Below, in pieces: positions 1-9,136 of a stretch of DNA of 64,000 nucleotides. Every line of letters begins with the position of its first letter. The stretch's first letter is position 1. The position numbers and the translations under genes are program-made. The notes under the pieces were generated by a model. That model was not told where the DNA came from, did no database searches, and saw only the letters and a list, made by a program, of their open reading frames with translations. Source of the DNA: Novosphingobium panipatense (GTDB lineage: Bacteria > Pseudomonadota > Alphaproteobacteria > Sphingomonadales > Sphingomonadaceae); NCBI RefSeq assembly GCF_002149965.1, contig NZ_MSQB01000023.1:28632-92631 (forward strand). The letters are read 5' to 3'.

Positions 1-423
1 GATGGCCTGCACCTCTATGGCGCCTACACTTACATCGATGCGACCTATCGCGGCACCGGCAATCCCGGCCTGGATGCGGAGCAGGGCATCCTCGCCGGAA
101 ACCGCGTGACCGGAATTCCCAAGAACATGTGGGTCTTGGCCGCGAACTACCAGTACGGACCGGTTCGGCTGGGCGTAACCGGGAAGTATACCGGAGACCG
201 CTACGTCAATGCGTCGAACGCCTGGCAGGCGGAGAACTACTTCCTGACCGACCTTACGGTGGGCGTGAAGGGCGAGGCTTTGAGCGACTGGCTGAAGACC
301 ATGGAGTTCACGCTGAACGTGACCAACCTGACCGACGAACGGTACATCGGCGGCATTTCAGGAGGCTACGGTTTCCTCGGCGCCCCGCGCACCATGGTCT
401 TCACGATGACGGCAGACTTCTGA
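1..423 (+). CDS. TonB-dependent receptor, C-terminal fragment
   Basis: The reading frame is open from the first base of the window to a TGA at 421-423 (140 codons visible), so this is only the C-terminal end of the gene. The visible part reads as outer membrane beta-strands: alternating aromatic and polar residues, a strand with GVTGKYTGDRYVN, the motif ENYFLTDL and the segment TLNVTNLTDERYIGG that is typical of the last barrel strands of TonB-dependent receptors. It ends in TMTADF with a terminal Phe, the usual outer membrane insertion signal. Substrate cannot be told from this part. A hairpin terminator follows. The MarR operon downstream has its own promoter, so the two are probably separate units. 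Confidence 0.85.
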   Translation, partial: DGLHLYGAYTYIDATYRGTGNPGLDAEQGILAGNRVTGIPKNMWVLAANYQYGPVRLGVTGKYTGDRYVNASNAWQAENYFLTDLTVGVKGEALSDWLKTMEFTLNVTNLTDERYIGGISGGYGFLGAPRTMVFTMTADF

Positions 424-440
424 GACCTGCGAATTGCGCA

Positions 441-480
441 TGCGAAGGGAAGCGGTTTTCTGGACCGCTTCCCTTTCGCA
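441..480 (+). terminator. Rho-independent-like terminator after the TonB-dependent receptor
   Basis: Arms TGCGAAGGGAAGCGG (441-455) and CCGCTTCCCTTTCGCA (465-480) pair with one bulged A around a loop of about 9 nt. It lies 17 nt after the receptor stop codon. The T-rich stretch is short, so termination strength is uncertain. Confidence 0.6.
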
Positions 481-505
481 TTCCGGTGGCTCGCCCCATG
501 TTGCA

Positions 506-535
506 TTGCAATAAGTGCAACGGAGATGCGATAAT
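506..535 (+). promoter_or_regulatory. Putative promoter of the marR-efflux operon
   Basis: A TTGCAA box (506-511) and a GATAAT box (530-535) are spaced by 18 nt, which fits a housekeeping sigma promoter. The predicted transcription start would fall near 542, upstream of the palindromic operator at 563-580, which suits repression by the encoded MarR protein. Assigned by eye from consensus only. Confidence 0.45.
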
Positions 536-562
536 ATCCACGTCAGGCTATCTTGCGCGGAA

Positions 563-580
563 TAGTTAGCGCGCTAATTA
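563..580. promoter_or_regulatory. Palindromic operator, probable MarR autoregulatory site
   Basis: The perfect 12-bp palindrome TTAGCGCGCTAA (566-577) extends to an 18-bp palindrome (563-580) with a single mismatched pair. It ends 7 nt before the marR start codon. MarR-family dimers bind such 16-20 bp palindromes, usually in front of their own gene, so this is the most likely operator of the operon. Confidence 0.55.
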
Positions 581-587
581 CCTGCCC

Positions 588-1040
588 ATGCAGGAACGAC
601 AATCGAGCGAGAAGGCTCTGGCCGCAAGGTTGGGGCCGGTTTCGCGTTCATGGCAGCAACTGGCCGATTCGGCATTGTCCTCGCTGGGGGTATCGAACTC
701 CTCGGGGTGGGCGCTGGTGCATCTGCTGCGCCTCGGGGACGAGGTGCGGCAGGGCGACCTTGCGCGTGCCATCAACGTGACCGAGCCGTCGCTGGTGCGG
801 ACGCTGCATCTGCTGGAGGATGCGGGCCTCGTCGAACGCGTGGCCGACGATAACGACCGCCGCGCGAAGAACCTTCGGCTGACCGAGGAGGGCGCCGCAG
901 CGGCCAGACGCATCGACAAGCGATTGATCGAGTTGCGTGCAAGCCTGCTCGATGGCATTCCAACGGAAGATGTCGAGACTGTCGTGCGGGTGCTTGATCG
1001 CATCGCCGCACGCATTGCGGAAAGCGCCGCCCGGCAATGA
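588..1040 (+). CDS. MarR family transcriptional regulator
   Basis: This 150-residue protein has the length and layout of MarR repressors: N- and C-terminal helices for dimerisation and a winged helix-turn-helix around residues 40-100 (GDLARAINVTEPSLVRTLHLLEDAGLVERV, wing with DDNDRRAKNLRLTEEG). It is the first gene of an efflux operon and its ATGA overlaps the start of the FUSC gene at 1037. MarR proteins at this position usually sense the phenolic or aromatic-acid substrate of the pump; that ligand role is inference. The ATG at 588 has only a weak ribosome binding site, but it sits just after the operator and no better in-frame start is visible. Confidence 0.9.
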   Translation: MQERQSSEKALAARLGPVSRSWQQLADSALSSLGVSNSSGWALVHLLRLGDEVRQGDLARAINVTEPSLVRTLHLLEDAGLVERVADDNDRRAKNLRLTEEGAAAARRIDKRLIELRASLLDGIPTEDVETVVRVLDRIAARIAESAARQ

Positions 1041-3100
1041 CGAAGCGTTTCGGACTGGACGCCGCGCTGTTCTCCGTGAAGGCCTACCTGGCCTCGATGC
1101 TGGCCATCTATATTGCGCTCTCGATCGGGCTGGAGCGTCCCTACTGGGCCTTCCTCACCTCCTATATCGTGGCGCAGCCGCTGGCGGGGGCCGTGGTCTC
1201 CAAGGCGATGTTCCGCGTCGTCGGCACGTTCGTCGGCGCGGGCATGGCGGTGATCATGGTGCCGAACCTGGTCCAGAAGCCCGAACTGCTGGTAATCGGC
1301 ATCGGCGCGTGGCTGGCCCTCTGCGTTTTCGTTTCCCTGCTGGACCGCACGCCGCGTTCCTATGCCTTCGTGCTCGCGGGCTATACGGCCGTGCTGATCG
1401 TGCTGCCTACGGTGGACGTGCCGGACACGATCTTCACCGTCGCCTCGCTGCGCGTGCAGGAAATCACGATCGGCATCCTCTGCGGCAGCTTCGTCCATGC
1501 GCTCGTGCTGCCGCAGTCGGTTTCGGCCTTCATGCTGCAACGGGTTTCCAACATCCTGGCGGATGCGGAGCGGTGGTCTCGCGACTCGCTGGAACTTGAA
1601 ACAGTTGCCGCGATCGACAAGGAACGCCAGCGCCTTGCGCTCGACGTGACCGAACTGCACCAGCTCTCGATCCACCTTCCTTACGAAAGCACCCGTATCG
1701 CGCCGCGTATCCGCACGGTGCGCGCCTTGCAGGACCAGCTTTCGCTAATCATGCCGCTGGGCGCTGCCGTGACCGACCGGATCGCGCAGCTCCACGCGCT
1801 GGACGCGGTGCCAGAAGAGGTTCGGCAACTGCTTTCCGATGCGCAAGGCTGGTTCGAGCGGCTGAACGCCATGACACTGCTGGAGCGGGAAGAGGCCGCG
1901 GCCACCTTGCAGCAGCGCAGCCGCGCACTCGAACCCCGGGTCGGTGCTGACGCATCCTGGAACGAGCTGATCCTGCTCAGTCTGCTGTCGCGGCTGGCCG
2001 CGCTGATCGGCGCGCACCGCGACTGCCGCATCCTGGCCGAGCAGCTGGGCACCACCAGCACGCGCCCGATCAGCGCGCGGGCCGCCGAACTCGTCGAGGG
2101 GCGACGCGGCCGCGAACTTCATGTCGACGTCGGCGGCGCGACGCGCGGGGCCATCGGTGCCTTTCTCACCATCGCCATCGGCTGTGCGCTGTGGATCGGC
2201 AGCGGCTGGCACGAGGGTGCCACGGCCATCATGCTGGCCGGTGTCTTCACGGCACTCTTCGCCGCCGCGCCCGACCCGCTAGCCCCCTTGCGCGCCTTCT
2301 TCGCGGGGACGCTGATCGCGACGCTGATCGGCCTGCTCTACGGTTTCGTGATCATGCCGCGCCTCGACGGCTTCGGCCAATATGCTGCGGCCATGGCCCC
2401 CATGTTGCTCATGCTGGGCGCGCTGATGCAGTCTCCACGCTGGAGCGGCATCGCCTTGCCCATGCTGCTCGGACTGGGATCGCCGGTGCTCGTCTCCGAT
2501 CGCTACGTCGGCGGCTTCGCGAGCTTCGTGAACGGCGCCTTTGCGCAGCTCGTGGGCATTCTCTTCGCGATCGTGGTGATCCGGTTGCTGAACTCCACCG
2601 GTACGCATTCGGCGATCCGCCGCACGGTTCGTGCCGGTTGGGCTGACATCGCCGAGCGGGCCAACATGATGAGCCCACCCGACGTGCGCGCCTGGATCAA
2701 CCGCATGCTGGACCGCATCGCCCTTCTGGCGCCGCGCCTTGCCATGGCGGGGCGCTCGCCCGGCGCGCCGCTCTATGACGCCCTGCGCGACTTGCGCACC
2801 GGCGTGGCGATCGGCGAACTGCGCGAACTGCGCCTCGCCATGCCGCAGTCCAAGCGCGGCCCGCTGACCGAAGTGCTCCGCAAGGTAGGCGAATATTACC
2901 GAGGCCTCGATCCCGACCGGCCCGCACCCGCAGACCCCATCCTGCTTGAGGATATCGACATTGCCATGACCGCCGTCCTGAACGACGAAGACCCGCAGCT
3001 CAGCCGTGCGGGGGCGCTGGGGCTGGTCAGCCTGCGCCGCAACCTTTTCCCGGCGGCCACGCCTGCACGGATCGCCCATCCGGCAGAGGTGCCGGCATGA
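1037..3100 (+). CDS. FUSC-family (fusaric acid resistance / AaeB-like) inner membrane efflux protein
   Basis: This 687-residue protein has the two-fold layout of the FUSC/aromatic acid exporter family: an N-terminal membrane half (about residues 15-160, beginning with the FSVKAYLASMLAIYIALSIG segment), a long cytoplasmic helical stretch, and a second membrane half at about 360-520 containing SGWHEGATAIML and LMLGALMQSPRWSG. It would export fusaric acid-like or aromatic carboxylate compounds together with the adaptor and outer membrane factor encoded downstream. Translation is coupled on both sides by ATGA overlaps (1037-1040 and 3097-3100). The real substrate is not visible from sequence. Confidence 0.9.
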   Translation: MTKRFGLDAALFSVKAYLASMLAIYIALSIGLERPYWAFLTSYIVAQPLAGAVVSKAMFRVVGTFVGAGMAVIMVPNLVQKPELLVIGIGAWLALCVFVSLLDRTPRSYAFVLAGYTAVLIVLPTVDVPDTIFTVASLRVQEITIGILCGSFVHALVLPQSVSAFMLQRVSNILADAERWSRDSLELETVAAIDKERQRLALDVTELHQLSIHLPYESTRIAPRIRTVRALQDQLSLIMPLGAAVTDRIAQLHALDAVPEEVRQLLSDAQGWFERLNAMTLLEREEAAATLQQRSRALEPRVGADASWNELILLSLLSRLAALIGAHRDCRILAEQLGTTSTRPISARAAELVEGRRGRELHVDVGGATRGAIGAFLTIAIGCALWIGSGWHEGATAIMLAGVFTALFAAAPDPLAPLRAFFAGTLIATLIGLLYGFVIMPRLDGFGQYAAAMAPMLLMLGALMQSPRWSGIALPMLLGLGSPVLVSDRYVGGFASFVNGAFAQLVGILFAIVVIRLLNSTGTHSAIRRTVRAGWADIAERANMMSPPDVRAWINRMLDRIALLAPRLAMAGRSPGAPLYDALRDLRTGVAIGELRELRLAMPQSKRGPLTEVLRKVGEYYRGLDPDRPAPADPILLEDIDIAMTAVLNDEDPQLSRAGALGLVSLRRNLFPAATPARIAHPAEVPA

Positions 3101-3312
3101 GAGGGGAAGTCTCCATCGACGGGGTGTTCCTGCCCACGCTGCTGGTTCTGGCGATCATCGCCTCGGTCATCACCCTGGCGCTGATGCGCATCGCCAACCT
3201 CATCGGTTTCTACCGCCTCTTCGCCTACCGGGCGATGGTCGACCTGTGTCTCTACATCCTCGTGCTCGGGCTTCTCGTCTGGGCCTCTCCCTTGATCGGT
3301 TTCCGCCAATGA
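3097..3312 (+). CDS. DUF1656 small membrane protein (AaeX-like)
   Basis: This is a 71-residue protein with two predicted transmembrane helices (about residues 12-30 and 48-66) and the family pattern GVFLPTLLVLA ... YRAMVDLCLYIL. DUF1656 proteins are almost always encoded between the FUSC permease and the HlyD-type adaptor, exactly as here, with ATGA overlaps to both neighbours. It is probably an accessory subunit of the pump; its exact role is unknown. Confidence 0.85.
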   Translation: MRGEVSIDGVFLPTLLVLAIIASVITLALMRIANLIGFYRLFAYRAMVDLCLYILVLGLLVWASPLIGFRQ

Positions 3313-4256
3313 AGCGCTTCCTTGCCCGCCTCGCCCCGAGCCTTGCCACCACGCTGCTCGTCATCCTAGCCGCCGTGATCGCGATCTGGCTCTGGCGCCA
3401 TTACGAGGACAGCCCCTGGACCCGCGACGGCCGCGTCCGCGCCGATGTCGTGCGGGTAACGCCGGATATCGGCGGTCTGGTCACTTCGGTAGAAGTGAAA
3501 GACAATCAGGTGGTGAAGGCGGGCGACCTGCTCTTCGTGATCGACCGCCCCCGCTATTCGCTGGCGGTGGAGCAGGCCCAGGCCGCCGTCGCAAGCGCGC
3601 AGGCCCGGCTGGGCCAGGCGCAGCGCGAGGCCAAGCGCGACCTGGCGCTGGGCGATCTCGTGGCGACCGAAACGCACGAGCAGAACGTGGCTGCCGTGGC
3701 CACGGCGCGCGCGGCACTCGATCAGGCACTGAGCGCGCTCGACAAGGCCAAGCTCGACCTCGCGCGGACGAACGTTCACGCCTCGGTTAATGGCACCGTG
3801 ACCAATCTCGACCTGCACCCGGGTGACTACGTGGCGCCGGGCAATCAGGCGATGGCGCTGATCGACAGCGATTCCATCCGCGTCGAGGGCTATTTCGAGG
3901 AAACCAAGCTCGCCAACATCCATGTCGGCTCGCCCGTCACCGTGGTGCTCATGGGTGAGGACCGTCCGCTCAAGGGCGTGGTGGAGAGCATCGCCGCGGG
4001 TATCAACGACACCACCCGCAGCGATTCCCGCAACCTGCTGCCGAGCGTGGACGCCACCTTCACCTGGGTCCGTCTCGCCCAGCGCATTCCCGTGCGCGTG
4101 CGCCTGACCGAAGTGCCCAAGGACGTCAGCCTGATCTCCGGCCGCACCGCGACCGTCACCATCGAACAGCCCGATCAGGCGAACCGCAAGGGCGCGAAGC
4201 CGTCAGCCGCGCCAGCGGCGGCCCCCGCAGCCGTCGCCACGGAGCAGCAGCCGTGA
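3309..4256 (+). CDS. HlyD/EmrA-type periplasmic adaptor (membrane fusion protein)
   Basis: The start is the ATG at 3309, which overlaps the stop of the DUF1656 gene (ATGA); reading further upstream in this frame only adds antisense-like sequence. The 315-residue product has an N-terminal anchor helix (about residues 13-33), a lipoyl-like half motif (GGLVTSVEVKDNQVVKAGDLLFVID), a helical hairpin rich in Ala/Gln (EQAQAAVASAQARLGQAQ) and the second half motif (NLDLHPGDYVAPGNQ). The segment FTWVRLAQRIPVRVRL is characteristic of the AaeA/EmrA branch. A Pro/Ala-rich tail ends the protein. It would bridge the FUSC permease and the outer membrane factor. Confidence 0.9.
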   Translation: MKRFLARLAPSLATTLLVILAAVIAIWLWRHYEDSPWTRDGRVRADVVRVTPDIGGLVTSVEVKDNQVVKAGDLLFVIDRPRYSLAVEQAQAAVASAQARLGQAQREAKRDLALGDLVATETHEQNVAAVATARAALDQALSALDKAKLDLARTNVHASVNGTVTNLDLHPGDYVAPGNQAMALIDSDSIRVEGYFEETKLANIHVGSPVTVVLMGEDRPLKGVVESIAAGINDTTRSDSRNLLPSVDATFTWVRLAQRIPVRVRLTEVPKDVSLISGRTATVTIEQPDQANRKGAKPSAAPAAAPAAVATEQQP

Positions 4257-5671
4257 TCCGCAACGCAGCTTCCCTTCTGGCCATCGCGCTGCTGGCCGGT
4301 TGCGCCACTGCCGGGCCGGACTATGCGCCGCCCGAAAATTCCGCCGCGACCACGCCTGCCGCCAATGGCGCTTTCGTTTCGGGGCAGGGGCCGGAATTCT
4401 CGCAGGCGGAACTGCCCGATCGCTGGTGGAGCCTTTACGAGGATCCGCAGCTCGACGGGCTGGTCGAACAGGCGCTAGCGGCCAATGCGAACATTCGCGC
4501 TGCGGACGCGAACCTGCGCAAGGCCGATGCGGTGCTGCGCGAAACGGCAGGGCAGAAGGCACTGAACACCACGATCGGCGCAGATGCCGATCTTGAGCGC
4601 GACTATTCGCCGGTTTCGGCAGGGACCAACCTGCCTGGCGTACTGACATACGATCTCGGCCTGACACTGTCCTATCCGCTGGATCTCAACGGCAAGATCA
4701 AGCGTGCGATCGAAAGCAGTCTGGCCGACCGCGAGGCTGTGGCAGCAGCGCGCGATGCCGTGCGCATCAGCGTGGCGGCGGCAACCACCAAGGCCTATGC
4801 CGACGTCTGCGCGGCGAACTTCCAGATCGCGACCGTCCAGAAGGTCATAACGCTTCAGCAGCAGACGCTCGACGCGACCGGGCGCCTGCAGCGCGGCGGA
4901 CGCGGCACGGCTTTCGATGTCAGCCGGGCGCGTACCGCCGTCGAGAGCAGCCAGGCCAGCCTGCCGGCATTCTATGCCAAGCGGCAATCGGCGCTCTATC
5001 TGCTCGCGACCCTGCTCGGAAAGGCGCCCGCCGACTATCCCAGGGAAGTCGAGAGCTGCGCCGCGCTGCCGCGCCTCTCTCAGCCGATGCCGATCGGCGA
5101 CGGCGCGGCGCTGATCCGCCGCCGTCCCGACATCCGGCAGGCGGAGCGGACCATTGCGGGCGATACCGCGCGCATCGGCGTCGCCACGGCCGACCTGTAC
5201 CCCACGGTCAGCATCGGCGGCGGGATCATCAATTCCGGCAAGCTGGAGAACTTCGGCAAGTCGCATAGCTTCGGCTTCAGCCTTGGGCCTTTGCTGAGTT
5301 GGTCCTTCCCCAACCGCCCCATCGTGCGCGCCCGCATCGATGCGGCCAATGCCCAGGTGGAGGCCGATCTCGCCCGCTTCGACCAGACCGTGCTCGACGC
5401 ACTGCGGGGCACCGAAACCGCGCTGGAGACTTACGCGCGCGATACCGACCGCGCCGCCGCGCTCGGCCGCGCCAGCGACAGCGCAGGCCTCTCGGCGCAG
5501 CAGGCAGGCAAACTGTTCCGCTTCGGGCGCAGCGACTTCCTCAATCTCCTGAGCGCGCAAGGCGCGCTGGCGACGGCGCAGGTTAACCACGCCGCCGCAG
5601 AAGCGGCGCTGGTGGACGACCAGATCGCCGTGTTCCTGGCGCTGGGCGGAGGCTGGCAGAAGTCCGAATAA
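4253..5671 (+). CDS. NodT-family outer membrane factor lipoprotein (TolC/OprM-like)
   Basis: The GTG start at 4253 overlaps the adaptor stop (GTGA). The N-terminus is a lipoprotein signal peptide with lipobox LLAGC (Cys17). Two repeats of the outer membrane efflux protein fold follow; typical segments are RWWSLYEDPQLDGLVEQALAAN near residue 60 and RRRPDIRQAERTIAGDTARIGVATADLYP in the second half. At 472 residues the length is normal. This is the outer membrane exit duct of the operon and its last gene; the next gene is convergent with one base between the stops. Confidence 0.93.
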   Translation: MIRNAASLLAIALLAGCATAGPDYAPPENSAATTPAANGAFVSGQGPEFSQAELPDRWWSLYEDPQLDGLVEQALAANANIRAADANLRKADAVLRETAGQKALNTTIGADADLERDYSPVSAGTNLPGVLTYDLGLTLSYPLDLNGKIKRAIESSLADREAVAAARDAVRISVAAATTKAYADVCAANFQIATVQKVITLQQQTLDATGRLQRGGRGTAFDVSRARTAVESSQASLPAFYAKRQSALYLLATLLGKAPADYPREVESCAALPRLSQPMPIGDGAALIRRRPDIRQAERTIAGDTARIGVATADLYPTVSIGGGIINSGKLENFGKSHSFGFSLGPLLSWSFPNRPIVRARIDAANAQVEADLARFDQTVLDALRGTETALETYARDTDRAAALGRASDSAGLSAQQAGKLFRFGRSDFLNLLSAQGALATAQVNHAAAEAALVDDQIAVFLALGGGWQKSE

Positions 5672-5672
5672 G

Positions 5673-6824
5673 TCAGGCCGCCATACGCCGCCTCTCGGCA
5701 GAGGCGGTGTAGAGGCCGAAAAGCTCGCGGAAGTGCGCCTCCATCGTGCGGGCTTTCGCGAGCGGGCGAGGGCGTTCCCGCACAACCTCCAGAATGGCCG
5801 CCGCCGCAGCGTTGCAGTCGGCAGCGGCATAAGTCCTGCCCGCACCATGTGCTGCGTGATCCGCCGCACCGCCCGCGTCGGGAACCACCACGGGCGTGCC
5901 GCTGGCGCGCGCTTCGGCGGCGGTCATGCAGAAAGTCTCGGCCTCGCAGCCGTGGACCAGGGCATCGGCGCTGGCCATGATCCTTGCGAAAGCGACGCGG
6001 TTGCGCTCAGGAGCGAACAGGCGGACGTGCGGATTTCCGGCGATGTGTCGCAGGATCGCGCGCTGCTCACGCCCTTCGCCCAGCATGACGAAGCCGATCG
6101 GGGTCTTCCGGCCAGCGATGTTGACGGCATCGATCACCAGCGGCCAGCGCTTCTCCGGTGCAAGGCGGCCGACGCCCAGCAACAGCGCTGCGCTTTCCGG
6201 TAGCCCGCAGTCCGCCAGCAGCCGTGCCCGCAATGTCGGGTCGCGGTGGCGGGGCGAAAAGCACCCGTCCTCCACACCCATCGGGATCGTGACGGTATGA
6301 GCGACGCCGCCCTCGTCCAGTCGCCGCGACAAGTCGCTGTTGGCGGAGACGACATGGTCGAACTTGCGGCTGTGGCGGCGCAAGTGTTCCCAGAAAACGG
6401 AGAATTGCCGGTCGATCGTCTGCTGCGAGAAGATATTGCCGAGCCAGCGATAGGCGTAGGCGGACAAGGGATCGGCATGCATGATCAGGCTGCGCGACGC
6501 CGCGCCCGGCCAATCCGCAACCAATCCGGCGCTGCGCCAGGGGGATGTTGCCTCGACGAAGTCCGGCGCTTCGGCATCGAGCGCGGCGTAGAGGCGATCG
6601 GCCTCCGCGAAATAGCCGTACTTGCGGTCCAGCGGGAAGCGGGGGCTCCTGATCGTGACGATCCTGGCGTTCGGCCCGCGCTGGGTGACGCTGTCCTCGC
6701 TTCCGGGCGCGAGGATGACGATCTCGTGGCCGAGCGCCGGGCCGATCCGCAGCTTCTGTTCCACATAAGTGCGCACGCCGCCGCCTTGCGGGGAATAGAA
6801 AGCGCAGACATCGGCGATTTTCAT
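5673..6824 (-). CDS. Glycosyltransferase family 4 protein
   Basis: The start chosen is the ATG at 6824 (MKIADVCAFYSPQGGGVRTY), which puts the classical GT4 N-terminal beta-strand and the glycine-rich GGGVRTY loop at the start; an upstream in-frame ATG would add 17 basic residues overlapping the neighbouring gene. The 383-residue protein has the GT-B fold pattern, with GVGRLAPEKRWPLVIDA in the C-terminal domain and the donor-binding E-x7-E region HGCEAETFCMTAAEARASGTPVV. It is the last gene of a minus-strand cluster and starts 4 nt after the stop of the membrane protein gene. Acceptor and sugar are unknown. Confidence 0.88.
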   Translation of the reverse strand: MKIADVCAFYSPQGGGVRTYVEQKLRIGPALGHEIVILAPGSEDSVTQRGPNARIVTIRSPRFPLDRKYGYFAEADRLYAALDAEAPDFVEATSPWRSAGLVADWPGAASRSLIMHADPLSAYAYRWLGNIFSQQTIDRQFSVFWEHLRRHSRKFDHVVSANSDLSRRLDEGGVAHTVTIPMGVEDGCFSPRHRDPTLRARLLADCGLPESAALLLGVGRLAPEKRWPLVIDAVNIAGRKTPIGFVMLGEGREQRAILRHIAGNPHVRLFAPERNRVAFARIMASADALVHGCEAETFCMTAAEARASGTPVVVPDAGGAADHAAHGAGRTYAAADCNAAAAAILEVVRERPRPLAKARTMEAHFRELFGLYTASAERRRMAA

Positions 6825-6828
6825 GGGT

Positions 6829-7776
6829 TCAGGATCCCTGGAAGATCGGGTGGGGCGGGTATTCCGACACGGCAAGATCCCTGATCGCCAGAATGCCGCC
6901 TAGCAGCAGATGCGCGGCAAGGATCAGGCCCGCCATTAGCGTCATCAGTGCGCCGATGTCCTGCTGATGACCCAGCGCCAGAACAGCGACACCGGCGAAA
7001 AGCAGGTCCTTGTTCGGCACCAGCGGCAGGCGCGACACCAGCAGACGCAGGGTCGCGAGGAACAGCCACCAGGATAGCTGCACTTCGGGTAGCACGAGAT
7101 GCCAGAGCACGGCGTTCAACAGGGTGGTCAGCACGATCCGGCCCAGATGGACCCGGGCGATCATGACCAGATCGGCGCGGGGCAGGGTAAAGACCCGGCG
7201 GCGCAGGATCATGGCGATTGCGGACACCAGCACCATGACGCCCAGCGACAGGGTGATCATTCCAGTGTCCAGGCCGAGGCTTGTCGTGCCGACCACGGGG
7301 ATCATTACCGCAAGCAAGGCCAGGGTGACCGCGTTGCCGGTCATGGCCGAGAGGATCGCGACGTCCTTCACCGCTCCGAAAGGTGCAGCGTCCAGCGAGA
7401 CGCGGCGGCGGGCCCAGGTGTAGAAATAGGCCTCGCCAAGATAGCCCAGCAGCAGTTCGTTATAGACCTTCTTGCGCAGCAGCGCGATCATCCCCGATCG
7501 CGGAATGCTCCAGAGGCGGTGGAAAATCAGCCATTCGCTGGCGGGTGTGACCAGATAGCTCGCCGCGAAAACCGTCCAGAAGGCGCCGCTGCTCGGCACC
7601 ATGGCCGAAAGATGGCGCACGTCGAGGCCGCCCAGCTCGTGGAACACGGCAGCGATCACCGCCAGTGACAGGGCAACGGAAAACAGGGCATTGCGCCCGA
7701 AACGCGGGTTGCGGTCCTGCGGGGTCAACTGGATGGCCGGGGCATCGGGCGCCAGAACGGCAGCGGTTTCTGTCAC
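6829..7776 (-). CDS. Polytopic integral membrane protein of unknown function
   Basis: The 315-residue product has about eight hydrophobic segments spread over its whole length. Features such as YLVTPASEWLIFHRLW, KKVYNELLLGYLGEAYFYTW and the C-terminal RLPLVPNKDLLFAGVAVLALGH recall the UPF0104/lysylphosphatidylglycerol-synthase membrane domain group, but the match is by eye only. It lies between two GT4 glycosyltransferase genes in one transcription unit (24 nt and 4 nt gaps), so a lipid- or glycan-export or flipping role is a reasonable guess. I do not recognise a specific function. Confidence 0.7.
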   Translation of the reverse strand: MTETAAVLAPDAPAIQLTPQDRNPRFGRNALFSVALSLAVIAAVFHELGGLDVRHLSAMVPSSGAFWTVFAASYLVTPASEWLIFHRLWSIPRSGMIALLRKKVYNELLLGYLGEAYFYTWARRRVSLDAAPFGAVKDVAILSAMTGNAVTLALLAVMIPVVGTTSLGLDTGMITLSLGVMVLVSAIAMILRRRVFTLPRADLVMIARVHLGRIVLTTLLNAVLWHLVLPEVQLSWWLFLATLRLLVSRLPLVPNKDLLFAGVAVLALGHQQDIGALMTLMAGLILAAHLLLGGILAIRDLAVSEYPPHPIFQGS

Positions 7777-7800
7777 GAAGTTCTCCGCAGGAATTTCCGG

Positions 7801-8991
7801 TCAGAGCGACCGTTGCCAGGGCGAGTGGGGTGCAAGGGCGCTTAGCCCCAGCTTGCGGCGCCGAACCTGTTCGCGTTCGCGGCGGAGCCGGATCATCATG
7901 TCGAGATAGCGATCAGCCGCGCCCTCGATCTCGTAGCGCGAAGCGATCATGCGGCCGCGTTGGGGATCGCCGGTGAAATCGCGGATGCGCGTCAGGCCCT
8001 CGGCAAATGCCCGTTCATTGCCTCGGGGCACCAGCATGCCGGTGCGCCCTTCCTCCACCAGACATTCCATGCTGACGCAGCAATCCGTCGAAAGCACCGG
8101 CAGGCCTGCGGCCAGAGCCTCGACCACGACGCCGGGCAGGCCTTCGTAGTCGGAGCTGAGGACGAAGACGTCTGCTTCGTCCATCAGCGGGTCGATGCTC
8201 GCAACGTGACCGACAAGGCGCAGGCGGGCGGCGATGCCAAGTTCTCCGGCCAAACGCATGATGGCATCGCGCTGCGGACCTTCCCCGGCGATCGTCAGCG
8301 TGTCGGAGGGGCGCGCGGCCTTGGCGAAGGCACGCAGCAGCATGGCGTGGTTCTTCTGGGAGACGAGCCGCCCGGCGGTCAGGTAGCGCGTACCCCAGAC
8401 GGAGCGCGAGCGGGTTTCGCGCCTGCCTAGCAGACGCAGGCGCGTGCGGGGAAGAACGGGATTGGCGATGACTTCGACGCGGCCCGGTTCGGCCTTGGTG
8501 GCTTCGCGGATTTCGCGGCTCATCGGTTCCGACAGGCCGATCAGGCGTTCGAACAGTCGGCCCTGTGCACGAAGCCAGAACCCGTAGCCCTGTCGGATCG
8601 CCGCCGGCATGTCGGGACGGTGGAGGGCATTGCTGACCTTCAGGGCCATGGGCGGCGCATGATCGCCCAGCAGCAGCTTCATCACCGCGCCCACCACGGC
8701 ATATGTGTTTCCGGGTAGGAACAGGACATCGCTGCGATGCTCGATAAGATAGCTGTAAAGGCAATGGACCATCCAGGGCGTCTCCCACGCGGCGGTGGGA
8801 ATGCGGGACGGTAACTGCCAGTAGTCCAGGGCCGGGGCGCTAGCGAGCTGGCTGCTGCCGGATCGGCCGAGCACGACCGTTACCTCATGCCCGCTGTTCA
8901 CCCATTGCGCGGCAAGGCCAAGGGCGACACGCTCGACGCCGCCCGGGTCGAGGCTGTGGATCGGTACCACGATCCTGAGCTTGTCCTGCAT
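7801..8991 (-). CDS. Glycosyltransferase family 4 protein
   Basis: The 396-residue product opens with RIVVPIHSLDPGGVERVALGLA, the usual GT4 N-terminal strand plus glycine loop, and contains TAGRLVSQKNHAMLLRAFAKA and the donor-site block SSDYEGLPGVVVEALAAGLPVL with the E-x7-E glutamates. The C-terminus is basic and ends with a short tail. It is the promoter-proximal gene of the GT4-membrane protein-GT4 unit. Substrate is not determinable; sphingomonads carry glycosphingolipids in place of LPS, so a lipid glycosylation role is possible but unproven. Confidence 0.88.
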   Translation of the reverse strand: MQDKLRIVVPIHSLDPGGVERVALGLAAQWVNSGHEVTVVLGRSGSSQLASAPALDYWQLPSRIPTAAWETPWMVHCLYSYLIEHRSDVLFLPGNTYAVVGAVMKLLLGDHAPPMALKVSNALHRPDMPAAIRQGYGFWLRAQGRLFERLIGLSEPMSREIREATKAEPGRVEVIANPVLPRTRLRLLGRRETRSRSVWGTRYLTAGRLVSQKNHAMLLRAFAKAARPSDTLTIAGEGPQRDAIMRLAGELGIAARLRLVGHVASIDPLMDEADVFVLSSDYEGLPGVVVEALAAGLPVLSTDCCVSMECLVEEGRTGMLVPRGNERAFAEGLTRIRDFTGDPQRGRMIASRYEIEGAADRYLDMMIRLRREREQVRRRKLGLSALAPHSPWQRSL

Positions 8992-9136
8992 ACGACCCTT
9001 TCGCGTGGCTGACGTGCGCCGTGATAAGGGCCGTCAGACTTTCACTGGCGAGAAGGGCTCCTATGAGGGGCAGATGTCGGGTCCGTGACGGTCATGGGAG
9101 GTGTCGCGGGCGAGACGTAAAACTGCTGCGGAAGCG

